Shown here one piece after another: positions 38,201-50,336 of a stretch of 64,000 bases of DNA. The stretch comes from Trichoplax adhaerens (Eukaryota; Placozoa; Uniplacotomia; Trichoplacea; Trichoplacidae), in the NCBI RefSeq assembly GCF_000150275.1, contig NW_002060961.1:70002-134001 (forward strand), written 5' to 3'. Made by a program: the position numbers and the translations under genes. Under the pieces are notes generated by a model. That model had not been told where the DNA came from. It saw only the letters and a list, made by a program, of their open reading frames with translations, and did not search any database. Each line of letters begins with the position of its first letter. Within the stretch, counting starts at the first letter, position 1.

Positions 38201-41200
38201 TTATAAAACTATCTGTTAGACTTACAAATTTTCCTTTTTTGCACACCATAGTTATTAGTGTACTTCTTTTTTTTGTACCATCAGGACATGCGTCTCCATC
38301 GGTGTATTCTAAATATAATGTACCACCTTTAACATAAGGACCCCTCTTATTTCTGCCTAGATTGTAAGTACTGACCAATGAAAAAATCATTAATGAATAA
38401 AAGTTATGAAAGTAAAATAGTGGAATCATTTTAAAATTTACACAAAGTTGTAACGATTACAAAGATTACTTAGAGATATGATCTCTGGTAAATCGAGTTG
38501 CAAAGTCTTACAAGATATTTTAAAAATTCGTACTTGCAAGTCTTAAAATTAATTTATTGCTTACTAACTACTACACGTGATTATCATGAAATATCTTACC
38601 TATTCTTATTTGGTGCTGTAACAGTGAGACATATTCCTGAAGATTTCTTGCAGCCGTTAACATTATTAACCGATCGACAAACATTGATTTGGAAAATCCA
38701 ATTGTTCTTCATTGGACTAACAACAGTTGCAATCCAGTTTCCGGTGGTCTTAGATAGACTACTTAAATCATATTGCTTCCCCTTATCTACGTCAACATAA
38801 GCACAATCTACCAAATTACCAATTGGACAAGCAATTGATGTATTCCAATGAAACTCATGCACGCAAGATGCTTTCCCTTTTATTACTTGAGGGCCTACGC
38901 CCACACCATTTATACTTTCATCGCAAAAAAACTTTAGTATCGTGGAATCTTTAATACCGGCATGGCTAGGACAGCTACCACCGTTAGTATAGTTGAGTTG
39001 TAAGTACCCATTATTGAAAATGAGTTGTTCATTGAATGTCCCAAGCGATCGGGAAGATTGGCCTATCGATAAGGAATACAGTTACAATTTATTATCATTA
39101 AATTGTTAAACGTACAAATGCTCGCAATAATTGTCTAGATTTTAAATTAAAGGCTACGGAGAAAATTGTAAAAAAACAATTTGAACGCATACCTGTCGTT
39201 AAGCATGCGCCAGCCGTATTAGTACCACATTGATTCACTAATTTCCGACAAACATTAATGGAGTAAAAATTATTCGCAGACATTGTTATCTTGTAATCCT
39301 TCCCGCTGCTAGCAAGTGAACGCAAATCGTAACTAGCTTGCGTTAATGGATCTTCTACCTGGCAATTGTTACCAGTTAATTTCTTGACTGGACAAGCACT
39401 AGGCGTAGTCCAGGTAAAAATGTACTCACAAGAAGGAGTTTCTCTAATAAACACCAAAGATCCCTATACAAGTTTGATAGAGCATAGTATTTCATAAATG
39501 ATAACGTAAACAAGATAGATACATAACAAAAATAGCAAAGTACGTGTACAATCACTAACTACCTGTGTATCTGAACATATTAATTCAACCCTGGTACTTC
39601 TTCTAAAGCGTCCATGACATATATCACCGTTGACGTAACGAACAATTAAGTTTCCATTTACTACTTCAGGATTGGAAGTCATAACTCCCATACTAAAGGC
39701 GCGATTATTCTTGGAATCAACCTGACACCCACCTAAATGAGAAATATTTGGGCAGTGCAAATTACCAATATTTACTGGTCCGCACATATTTATCTTGTAT
39801 TGCAAATGGGCTTCGTCTGGGCGACCATCAACAGCGTCCCAATTACCACTTGATAAATACAAATCCGACAAATCGTAGTAATTTCCTTTAGTATCCGATG
39901 TTATACATGAAATAGGCTTAGGACCACAAGCCAGAGGCGTTGCAAAGTTAAAAATGTAATTATGGTTTGTCGTTTCTTGAACATATGATACCTTCCCAGA
40001 ATTTGAGTCGAAATTCATATCACATAAAAAGTTTATGGTTGTCTTTCGATTATCTTGAACAGAATTATATTTTAAACGGATTTGATTTTGCTCATAAACC
40101 AAGGTATCGTGACCACTTGTCTGACCAATAATTATTTCTGAATCGCAAGCACTCGGATTTGGGTGTGCTAAACTGAAATAGAAGTTCAATAACGAATTAT
40201 TCTTACACCTGGTTAAAATTGACAAAAAAAGAAAATCACTTGGGGAAAAATTGATTGAAATAATAGCTTACTTTGGATGAGATTTGTTGCAAGTACCACC
40301 CCAAACCTGATCACAAATATTTAACTGAAATTTATGCTGAGGAACAGTTAGATTATATCTATTGTTTGATAGTCGTAATGGAATCATGTTATACATGAAA
40401 TTGGTGCTATTGTCATAAAGCGAGCAGAATAGTCCAGATGTGAAATCTTCATTAATCAAATCGATACTGTCTGCTTTACAAGCATATTTGGTAGCCCATC
40501 GGAAGAAATATGTACAATGATTTTCCTGTACAAATTGAGGACTGCCAATCTTAATTGAGTGATCGCAAATGAATGAAATCACAGTCGAACGCTTAAATCC
40601 ATCGTGACAAGGTGAGCCGTCGTAATAGGTAAGGCTGAGTTTATCGTCAATGTAACTGAGAGCCATATCGTTGAAATTGCCCAATCGATGAGTTACATTG
40701 TGCTGCCCAGCAACAACTTGACATGCCGCAGTCGGTTTGGATGAATCGCCATTGGCAGAATAACCGCAGTTGGTAGATTTAACTGGCCCGCATACGTTGA
40801 TTAAGTATGTATATTTCAGAGCATTCGAAGTAACAACCGTAACTTGGTAATCGGATGATTGATTCCGTAATGACAGTAAATTGAAGTAGCCATTATTAGT
40901 CTTTAGAATACAACTATGACTAATCAGATCTTCCATGGGACATGCCAATTCAGTAATCCATTCAACGTCATATCGGCATTGCGACTCATGTATCAGAGTT
41001 GGACCATTATTGTCCTATACGTTATACAGCCAATAATTAATTTAATTTAACACTGACAATGAATTCGCATAGCTTATTCATAATTGGAAAAAATTAGGGT
41101 TAGAAAATAGTATACTATAAAATTTAATTTACAAGAACTGTTATATACAAGAAAATAACGCAGATCAATTTATATTATACAAAATTTTAACCTTGCTTTT

Positions 41201-42508
41201 ACCACATCGGAAGGAAACGTTGGTGACAATAGCTTTATTACTACATTGGCTGTAATTTTGTTTACTTTCATAAACTAGCTTGATTTGCTGATTTACAAAG
41301 GTTAGCTTAGCAGAAGGTTGACCAATGCCATCAACAATTGTAGAACCATCCTGTGAATTTTTGGACACTACACAGGCGGATGAAAGAGAACCACAATTTT
41401 GTAGCGAGGATGATTGCGTAGCCTGTATATTTCTACAGACATTTATGTATAATTTCTTCTGAGATTGGCTTTTAACAGCATAAGCACCTACAACGCATAA
41501 AAATGTTTCATTTTAATGAGCATTCTGTCAATCAAGAATATATACGAAACTTTTAAGTAAATTTTATTGACTAATTATTATAGCAATAATACACGCTAAA
41601 AGTTTTATACAAGGCTCTAGTACAATTGACTGTCCAATCATATTAAAATTTAAATTTAAATTAAATCCATTACACTTTTGGTACTAACCAAACTCTTTCA
41701 TTAGTAATGATAGATCCCTCTTCCGATTTTGATCATCATAAATATAGCATGGTATTTCTGTCGAAGATGGGGAATTTAAAGAATAGCATGCGGCAGAAGT
41801 TTTCCAATTAAAATAGTAAACACAGTTGTTTTCTTCTATAAATTCAGGCGATCCCTATCACATACAACCAATTCAGAGTTATTACAATTAATAAGGAAAA
41901 TAATATCGATTACCATAGAATTGAAACATAATCATTTCGGGTATAGAAATTCGTTGATGTGGTCATATTGATAGTAATAATTTCATAAAGACATACACGT
42001 CAATAAGTAGCCTACAGCTAGGAATATTACAGTTTTACACGTTTTATCGGCAACAAATACAGTCATCAATGATAGCATTTGGACTGAATGTAGAAGCTAC
42101 AGGATCAGTATACTAAACCTTATTTTCATCTTTTTGCTGTAACCCACACAGTACACTAATTTATAAGAGTATTGCTATAGGGAGCACTTATCACAGTGAG
42201 TGATCATTTGTAAGAACCGATGACTTACTAGCGTCTTCCCACATGTAAAAGCGATGCTAGTATTCATATTTGCATTTCCATTCATCTCGCATTTTTGATT
42301 GCTAGAATAGACCAAGGCAAATCCAAATCGATAACCACCATTAGCTATTTGAACTGTTGGTTGATCAGTATAAGAGCCGATATTGATGGCTTTCCCTAAT
42401 GTGCCTTTTCTACATATTGCAGATGATGGTGGGCAATTGGTGTTGCCCATTCCATGACCACACAGGTTGATAAAAAATGAGTGATCTTCAGAATGAGCTT
42501 GCCATAAT
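35204..42508 (-). CDS. Cation-independent mannose-6-phosphate receptor A (5' end not found)
   Basis: Thirteen exons keep phase: 42508-42229, 41854-41689, 41487-41192, 41014-40272, 40172-39563, 39463-39193, 39062-38600, 38370-38226, 38132-35910, 35794-35718, 35641-35534, 35454-35397, 35290-35204; 1,841 residues. It has about twelve consecutive CIMR/MRH repeats (the first partial), each with I-N-V-C, a (R)-S-T-I-I-x-F-x-C strand and C-x-Y-x-F-x-W-x-T-x-x-A-C. The Gln-Arg-Glu-Tyr sugar-binding set of CI-MPR/CD-MPR is complete in visible repeats 3 (about 40720-40500), 5 (about 39730-39420) and 8 (about 37880-37650). A transmembrane segment (G-G-I-V-A-A-I-I-V-S-I-A-V-V-A-L) follows in 35641-35534. 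The tail holds Y-N-Y-V, a YxxPhi-type signal, and ends D-D-D-D-D-L-L-N-I, the acidic-cluster dileucine bound by GGA adaptors. Expected role: carrying lysosomal hydrolases from the trans-Golgi network to endosomes. The first listed exon starts inside a codon; signal peptide and first repeats were not located. Confidence 0.9.
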
Positions 42509-43699
42509 CTAAAGTTCAAAGAAATTTCGATATTTTAGGGGTTACTTTTAATCTGCAAGTCATTGACATGAAATACAATTGATGGATTATTGGACTGCTT
42601 TTAACTTTCGTTACTCTTGTATTCCATAGGATAGAGTAAAATTGAATGCGTTACAATGTAAAAATCTACGGACAATCAAAAGCATGCAAGAACTTTTGCT
42701 ATGAACGACACTTGGTAGTATGTCGGTCAATAGCAACAATTTATAAAGCATAAAACTACTAGAATAGTTCGACATTCCTAGCAATTGTATCTTGTCACCA
42801 TATGGAATGAATTTAAGATATTAAAGCATTGAAGGGATAACGACTTTACTTTCGATTTGTAAGAAGTTTCTACATGCAATTGCGTTGATAGCATCAATCT
42901 TGAGATAATAACGGCATCGTATCACTAGCCCAAGTGGAAGGAACGTACAATGATGTCAAGTCGACAATATTGTATATTGTACAGTACAGTACATCAATCA
43001 TTAGGGACTCGTCATTTTGTAGAAAGGAAACTACCTTACTAAGGTTCCTATCAGGTCCATGCCTAAGCGTAACTACAGTATTCTATTTAAGAGTAGGATT
43101 TGCAGCGACCACTTAGGTGACAATACGACTTACGTTGCAAAGTACAACTGCAGCAAGTAAGCTACCAACAAGATCGTATTATATAATTGTACAGCAATAT
43201 CAAGTTCTAACTCGTCCATTGGCCACTTGCATTCATTGCAGTCGATTGCCCCTATACTACGCTAGTATTTAAGCATTTCAATGGATGTATTATTCCCTAC
43301 AGAATTTTTACTCCACGCTAAGATCAATACAGACATCTGTATGCATAAGATATCCCCTGACTGAGCAATGAGCAATGGTGAAAGGCCTATCGGCAGGCAA
43401 GATTGAAAAGACACTACAAAAATAACAATTTCATGACTGCAATCCTACCCGCTAAGACGATCCACTTGAAATTGATGTGGTAAGCTCTTGATATTGCACT
43501 GATCAAAAGCATCTGCCAAGGAAGAGAGGGCAACGATGGAAATGAGTAAATTAAAAGCAGCTTTCTTGTCCATTTTTGCAGTTTGCCTCAACACCAATCA
43601 GTCTGGATCAAGTATTGCTATCGCAACCACCGGATGAAGGTGAAGCCGCGGACGTTATGACTGCTTGGACGAGTCTGACATCGGCATCATGATGACAAT

Positions 43700-43915
43700 G
43701 CTGGTACAGTACAGTACAGTATGGGGAGTTTGATCTTTGTACTGTGCACTGTAGACTGTCGCCGGTACCGTACTGTACGGTATTGTACTGTACTGTACAG
43801 TAGTACAGGATACACAGCTTATTTTCCTGAGTGCCACTGAAGTTAATCCTGCTGTACAGTGTACAGTGTACAGTACGACTCGATTCAAAAGTAACAACTT
43901 GTACTGTACTGTGAC
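43700..43915. repeat. Dense TACTGTACAGTA-type inverted repeats
   Basis: The run contains several blocks of GTACAGTACAGTACAGTA, GGTACCGTACTGTACGGTA and GTACTGTACTGTACAGTA. They are self-complementary and complementary to each other, so long hairpins or cruciforms are possible. A smaller block of the same kind lies at 42970-42995, and related motifs at 33250-33340 on the other side of receptor A. Confidence 0.8.
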
Positions 43916-44598
43916 GTAATGGCAATACAGTCACACGATTTCATGAGACCACGACATGACCGGAAAATGACATGCATGAGAGGCATGTGACTCGAGTCAA
44001 CGCTGTCGTTAAAATTTGTCAAGCAGATCATGCAGTCTGGCCTGTTGCGGATTGCTAAACTTGCAAAATTGAAATAGTTGCAATGGAGAATGACATGTAG
44101 TTATTTTCTATTTGGGCTAATGATACTGTAGCTACAAGAGTTCTACTGATTCTACCCTGAAGCAGCAAGCGAGCAATATACAAAACAAAACAAATACTAT
44201 AGTAGCGTGTAAAAATGAAGAATCAAGCGCATCACATGACATGGCCATTTCGCAAGGAAAACATAGTAGTAACAATCGATGACGTAATGTATTTTCACTT
44301 ACAAGCAAGCAAAAGAATTAATTGAGGATTGTTGTGTTTCATGAGAATAGGCAATTGGTCTACATAGGAATCAGTGGCTAATGCAAGGGATGTCAGAGAT
44401 TTCGAGGTTCAAACTGCTTGTGAAAAGTAATTTGGCAGTTATAAAAAATAGACGAGAACCATCTACTGAACTCTCTACAGTACACTTCATGCTGATTCTG
44501 CACGTGATGGGTATGCTTATCCATCTCACTCTGCGTTTGCCAGTGATGGGATTACAAAAAATGGCGCATTTATTTAGCTTATAGGTTGTATATAGAGT

Positions 44599-44634
44599 AG
44601 CATATATATATATATATTTATATATATATATGTG
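44599..44634. repeat. AT microsatellite
   Basis: About 35 bp of alternating ATAT with one TTT interruption. Confidence 0.85.
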
Positions 44635-45034
44635 TTATATACTAGCTACAAACCCAATGTAACCGCGCTTTTCCCCCATAAAACGTTTCATACTGTATTG
44701 ATTGCTAAAAACTTAAAATTCTACAAACTCTCCGTTTGATTGCAGATAGCACTACATAAAAATCCACTTTTATTACTTACAGTCTATGCATATATATGCA
44801 GCGATAGCAATAGGCCCCTAACAGACGAGGATATCTTCATGTAGATGACACATAATTCCAAGTCACATAGCGCTTTACTCTATATTCATGCAATAGCTCG
44901 CTCTTTATACTGCGAGTGCTTAACTGTTACCTTACTTAATCTTCCACAACATCAAGTAATTTAATATGATCTAATCCAAGTAATTCATCGGCAATTGCTC
45001 CACATTATATACGACGTACCTGTTCATATGAAAC

Positions 45035-45423
45035 AGTTAAGGAAAGCTAAAAAATTCAATTATGCAAACAAAATCAATCCAAGCTTATGTAAAAATGTTA
45101 AGATACATATTGACATTTTTCAGGTAGCCTCTACACTTGATATCGCCTAATGGTATAATGACACCATTCTCAAGCTTAACATCTCCGCTAGGATCCAGTT
45201 CTACCGCGCCTACATCTAAAGCATACGGAATAGAATAATTGCACAGTTCTTTTAAATTCTAACCAAGGAAAAAACTATTCAGTACAGAAAAAGACAAAGG
45301 CCTACATTTAAAGCGATTAGCTTTTCCTTGCAGCTTAGGCATATCGTATTCTTGATTTGCACTAAATGATTTAAAAAACTTAGAAATAGTCAATTTCTGC
45401 AGCCGTCTCAATATCCTTTCCAT
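45035..45423 (-). other. Unidentified possible coding exons
   Basis: Two stretches look like protein. The first (45423-45306) starts M-E-R-I-L-R-R-L-Q-K and contains S-A-N-Q-E-Y-D-M-P-K. The second (45258 to about 45120) follows an acceptor (ggttag) and contains A-L-D-V-G-A-V-E-L-D-P-S-G-D and G-V-I-I-P-L-G-D-I-K-C. A 27-nt piece (L-S-L-T-V-S-Y-E-Q) with flanking splice signals follows near 45050-45020. Biased composition and polar patterning suggest real coding sequence, but the phases of the first two pieces do not fit through the visible donor. It is therefore an incompletely read small gene, a pseudogene, or partly chance. I do not recognise the family, and it does not resemble the receptor repeats. 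Confidence 0.4.
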
Positions 45424-48400
45424 TTCATTCGCTATTCATATACTAAACACATGGATTTCTTTTATCCCTATGACTATACATATCGGCATAAGAGCATAGC
45501 CTATGCTTTAATAGGCAACATATATTCTCCCCACAGCTACTTTACATAATAGTAATAATCCAGTAGAATATGTATAGGTTGCTTCACACTGTAATGCAAC
45601 CTAAATCATGCAATAATTTACTTTTTCAATTTGATAAGACTACCAAAACAAATATGAATTAAATGAAGTTTTTGTATTTTAGGGTTAACTACATTCAATC
45701 TTCTTTACTTTCCAAAGCGTATCTATTAATTATATATGGGAGAAGAAAGTGTGCATTAGCGAACTCCAATTAAATCACCACTGATGGTGCAACCGACAAA
45801 AAATAATAGCTTAGACTTATGACATGCCTAATAAATAATATCCTTTCCCAAATTTAAAACCTCTTTCCTACCGTGAAAACAAAAGGAAAACCTAGCCAGC
45901 ACATTTTTTTCAATTTGCCCAATTTTAACAGGAATTGGGAAAATTAGCTGACATTTAATCCGGTACCTTAGATCAATTATGTTGACTAGTTAAAATATTT
46001 AGCCTAATTAAAGTTTCATTTTTTTATAAAATGAATAACAAAAACTTGACATACAAGCTCACTAAATTTTGGTACTATCGGTCGCATATCGTGGGATAAT
46101 ATTCGATCATAATGAATTAAACGATTTCCATTTCATAGCAACATTCGATTTTTAGCATTGGAATATTTCTCATAATGCCTATGACTTTCATGATCTTTTA
46201 TCCTAAATATCTGTGGATATCGCATTAGCTGATGCAATTCCTACTGTAATCTTTAGCACATCCATGTTAACCAGGAAATAGAAAATTTCTGTGGTTAAAC
46301 CTTTTTAACAGCTAAGCTGTATACTTTGTCATATGGATGTCGGAAACTTTTGTTACCATATTTGAAAATTATATTGAATTCTTCGCTGTCATACGATACA
46401 GACTAAGCAATTTATAGAAAAAGATGTAGGAAATTAGAGGATTTATATGGCTAACAAACATACATAAAATCACACTGTTAGCCTTATCTCTGAGCCCATA
46501 CTTCTATATTTATATTTAGCAATTGATACAGATCATAAAATGGATCTATTCCAATTCTTTTCGTGCGTTTGACTAGCTCGTAAGCAGTAAAAATATCCAT
46601 AGCATTCTTAAAAATAGTATTGAATTATCCATATTTTTTCTATTGCTGTAATTTTGCTGTTTTAATTATAGTAATATAAGATACTGTGATAGATAGAATT
46701 GCTGATTTTGTTACTTCAATTTGTAGAAAATTTTACAGAATAGACTATCAATACACGCACATAAATTACATTCCATCATTAGCCATAACGAATTACCTCT
46801 CACGTCTTCTATAGTAGCTAATATTAAACCCCACCGCTTCTTGCTTACTGACTAAGAGCAAGCGAGTCCTGTGATACAGTCTATCTTATACATATGAGAC
46901 TTTCTAAAATTACGCTATCCAATAAACTCCAATTTTTTACTTTAATTAACTCGTCATGTATTCTTCTAATTTGGGATAGAGTTCAGTCTGTACATGCAAA
47001 TAGTTTAATAGCTCTGACTACATTAGAAACAACTCACAGAGAATAAATTCTAAAGTAAGTTGCATACTTTGCATACTTGACTACTCTTACGATTTTCAAT
47101 AAATAATAAAGATAACATACAACTATAACTATGGAGCTAACGGCTAGAAGAAGGCTAGCAAGTTATTAGCTGTATAATAAAGGTTTACGACTTATAATTC
47201 ATTACATAATTAATTACTGATCATTTATCATCACATGGATTAGCTCGTAATCACACGAAAAATAGTGCCAATAAATTCAACCTAAAGTAATTGAGAGAGG
47301 ACTATTTGATGCAAATATAACAACATGATAAGCCTGCTATTAAGAAAAGTTGATGCAGAATTTACAGTTATTGAGCAAATGGGTAAGTGTATCGGAAGTT
47401 GTCTGCAAGCTTGTTACATAAATACCACATATCATCTCGTAAGTGAAAGAGTGATGCTTTTCGTCCGTTCATTTTAATTCTAAACTCTGTGTTAAATATT
47501 TGTGAGGTCTTTATTAATAACTCTAAGAGAATACAGTATATATTGCTGAATTGTTAGCTGTACACAACTAGAGGCATTACTAAACTAGAATTCTATCGTT
47601 TCTAGTAGCTGATAGTGATATTACATTGTTGACTTTCTGCTAGAATTATAAGTTACTAAGATGGAATTTTTACGCGAATTTAACTATTTTGGAACAAGAG
47701 AAAGATATTTTCAACAGCCCATGTTCTCTACAGTGTTGCACACAAGAATATTCTGTAACTGACTCAAGCTACTCACTGCTGACATTGTTAGCTAAAAAGA
47801 AATCTATATGAGCTTGTACCTATTGGTTACACTAAAAATATACTTCAGTAGGCTATATCAGAATCCTATAATATATATATGTATATATTGACAGATGGCT
47901 CATATTTCCTCCTATTAGAATCAATAACTATCACACCTATCCGATGATGGTACAATACGGTAGCCTATTTTTGACATTACTGCTACATCATATGTTGTTG
48001 AGGCTAGACTTACTTATGTTTATAGTTCATTTAGACACTTTCAGTAAAATACACTTTCTATCGTCCAAGATAGGCTTACAGTAGCATAACATGATAGAAT
48101 ATACATAGCCCATACATGAAGTTGTTGACATAACTAGCTAAGAGTAATCCTGGATTAATTCTTACATTATTTTGGCTCATGATTAGCTCTGGCAATGATC
48201 AAATTAGCACAATACATCAATCAGTCTTAAGGCAGTATTATAACTTGAAAATTATTTAGTTTATTTAATATTTTACTTAATGCTTTAAAATATCTATCAG
48301 ATTATGTTATACTTGATCATTATTTGTGGCCTGAAATCAACGTTCAGTTATATACCTGATTTAAGATATTTTACAGCAAGTGAAAATTATTAAGATCTCA

Positions 48401-50336
48401 GGTTAAGTTAATTCAACTCAGTAATCAAATACAGAATCTACATTTGGCCCTGTCCGTAATTTTATGATACTTACCTCGCCAATTCGACTAGCGTAGTTAC
48501 ATATTATAGATATACTCGTAATTTAATTTGTTAATGCAACGACAATCAATAATTCTCTGGCAGCAGGCTTAGTTTGCTTAACGGAGTATTATAATATCTG
48601 ACTTTAAAGTTAGTGTAAATGAGTGCATTAATACCGATATACCATACTTCAAATATTGAATGCACCTATTTTAAGGTAAGCATATTTAAAAGTAAGGACC
48701 ATATTCTCTACAGATTAAGAAGAAACATTAAGAAATACCTTAAAAAATAATGTGAGTACAGAATTTTATTTATGCTGTATCTTAAAACATAATTTTCAGA
48801 ATCGATATCGGAAAGATTGTACAGATCATATTTGATCTTTGACTTCTACAATCTATAATACACAGTAGTTCTAGTGTAGAAATTGAAATAAATTATCAGC
48901 TTAGCACCAAACTACATGGGTGTGATCTCTATTCTTATACTGCTTGCTATTATATCACTGAGTTTAAATCGTGGACATTAATCTCTACTAAGTGGAGCTG
49001 CGCTATTTCAATAGATAGTGATGAAGTTTAAAATTTAAGCGGCATCTGTTAAAATAAAACAAAATTAATCTGGGTTATCATATATTAAATAGTTAGTAAT
49101 ACATAATATTATCTAGCATTTAATATAGCCAATCTTGAAATCCTATATGAACTGCGAATTTTGCAATTACAACATGTTCAATTGTACATAAATCAATACG
49201 TCTTTATTTACTTTTATCCGTGATCAATCTTACGTAAGAGTTAGCCATATATTCTGTAATAGGTTACGGATATGGCAATATGTATAATCTATTTATATAG
49301 CCAACTCAAATCCTATCCCAGTTTGCATTCTACCGTCATAGTATTGTATGTAAACAATATTTAGTGATAGTTTGGTAATCTGGCATCCTTCATATTTTAC
49401 ATCATGAAATTGTGAGGAATTTTGAAAATTACATTTAGTACTAATGGTCGAAAATTTCCTTAATTCTGATCGGTAAACAATTTGAATTTGAATTTATCAT
49501 GTTTTATCATACTGATACAAGCATTTAGCATGTAGATTCTATATATCTCATACTCAATTTGAATTCCATCTAATTCTCTCCTACGAAGGAAATTACTGAC
49601 AGATATTGTTTAGTTTCGGTAAGCCAACATATACACCTATAGTATAGTCATTATATCTTTTCATTATATTCAATTACTTAGTTATATCATATGTTACAAG
49701 TAAATGTATGCATAATTCTGTGGGATGATTTTAATTCCTATCGGCAACGGTCTTGTTTGATGTTTTGTTATTGAAAGATTATTTAAACCTCGGTAAACAG
49801 AAACGATATATAATTGAAAGTCTCAAATTCGGTCAATTAATATCAGTAACATAGAGGAGAAGAATAATTATACGGCAGCTATTAGTACGCCTAAGTTTCT
49901 TGAAATTGACAAAAGTCATATATAAACTACAACATATGTTGACCATAATGTACGCTATTATAAAATATACTATATTTTAATTCCTCTATTAGTTATATAT
50001 ATACATCTATTACTTACCATTATTCATGAATAATTCATGAATTTGGCGTTGTCAGTAGTCTTATAATTAATTAATCTATCCATCATACTAGATATCCTAG
50101 CCAAATCCTAATAAATGTACTGTCTAATACAACGACCAAATGCAACCCATTACCGATGCTACTACCCTATCAAATCACTTGAATAATGACAACAGGCAAA
50201 TTATATAATAGCACGTCCCTAGAAAATTTTTAGTCAATTACATCTCAAGTGTTGTACTAAAATACCTTAAGCATACGATATTATACTAATGTAGAATTAG
50301 TTCGAATTTGATGTATAAAGGTAAATTATAATTATC
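45424..50336. other. Intergenic, no gene seen
   Basis: Nearly 5 kb of A+T-rich sequence lies between the unidentified exons and the membrane-protein gene. I found no exon with matching splice phase. The missing 5' exons of receptor A might lie here but I cannot point to one. Confidence 0.4.

Larger units (their letters stand above)
42509..44990. other. Upstream of receptor A; second higher-GC island
   Basis: No receptor exon could be recognised here, although the 5' end of receptor A must lie upstream. From about 42.9 to 44.6 kb the base composition rises and GTAC-type inverted repeats are dense (separate entry). Short open frames on both strands have no support. Confidence 0.5.

Noticed and set aside
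43536-43637. A 33-codon + strand open frame with a hydrophobic, signal-peptide-like start
   Set aside because: It is short, has no continuing exon, and runs directly into the GTAC inverted-repeat block.
43608-43934. Open frames of 80-108 codons on the minus strand
   Set aside because: They are translations of the GTAC-rich inverted repeats, which lack stops in several frames.
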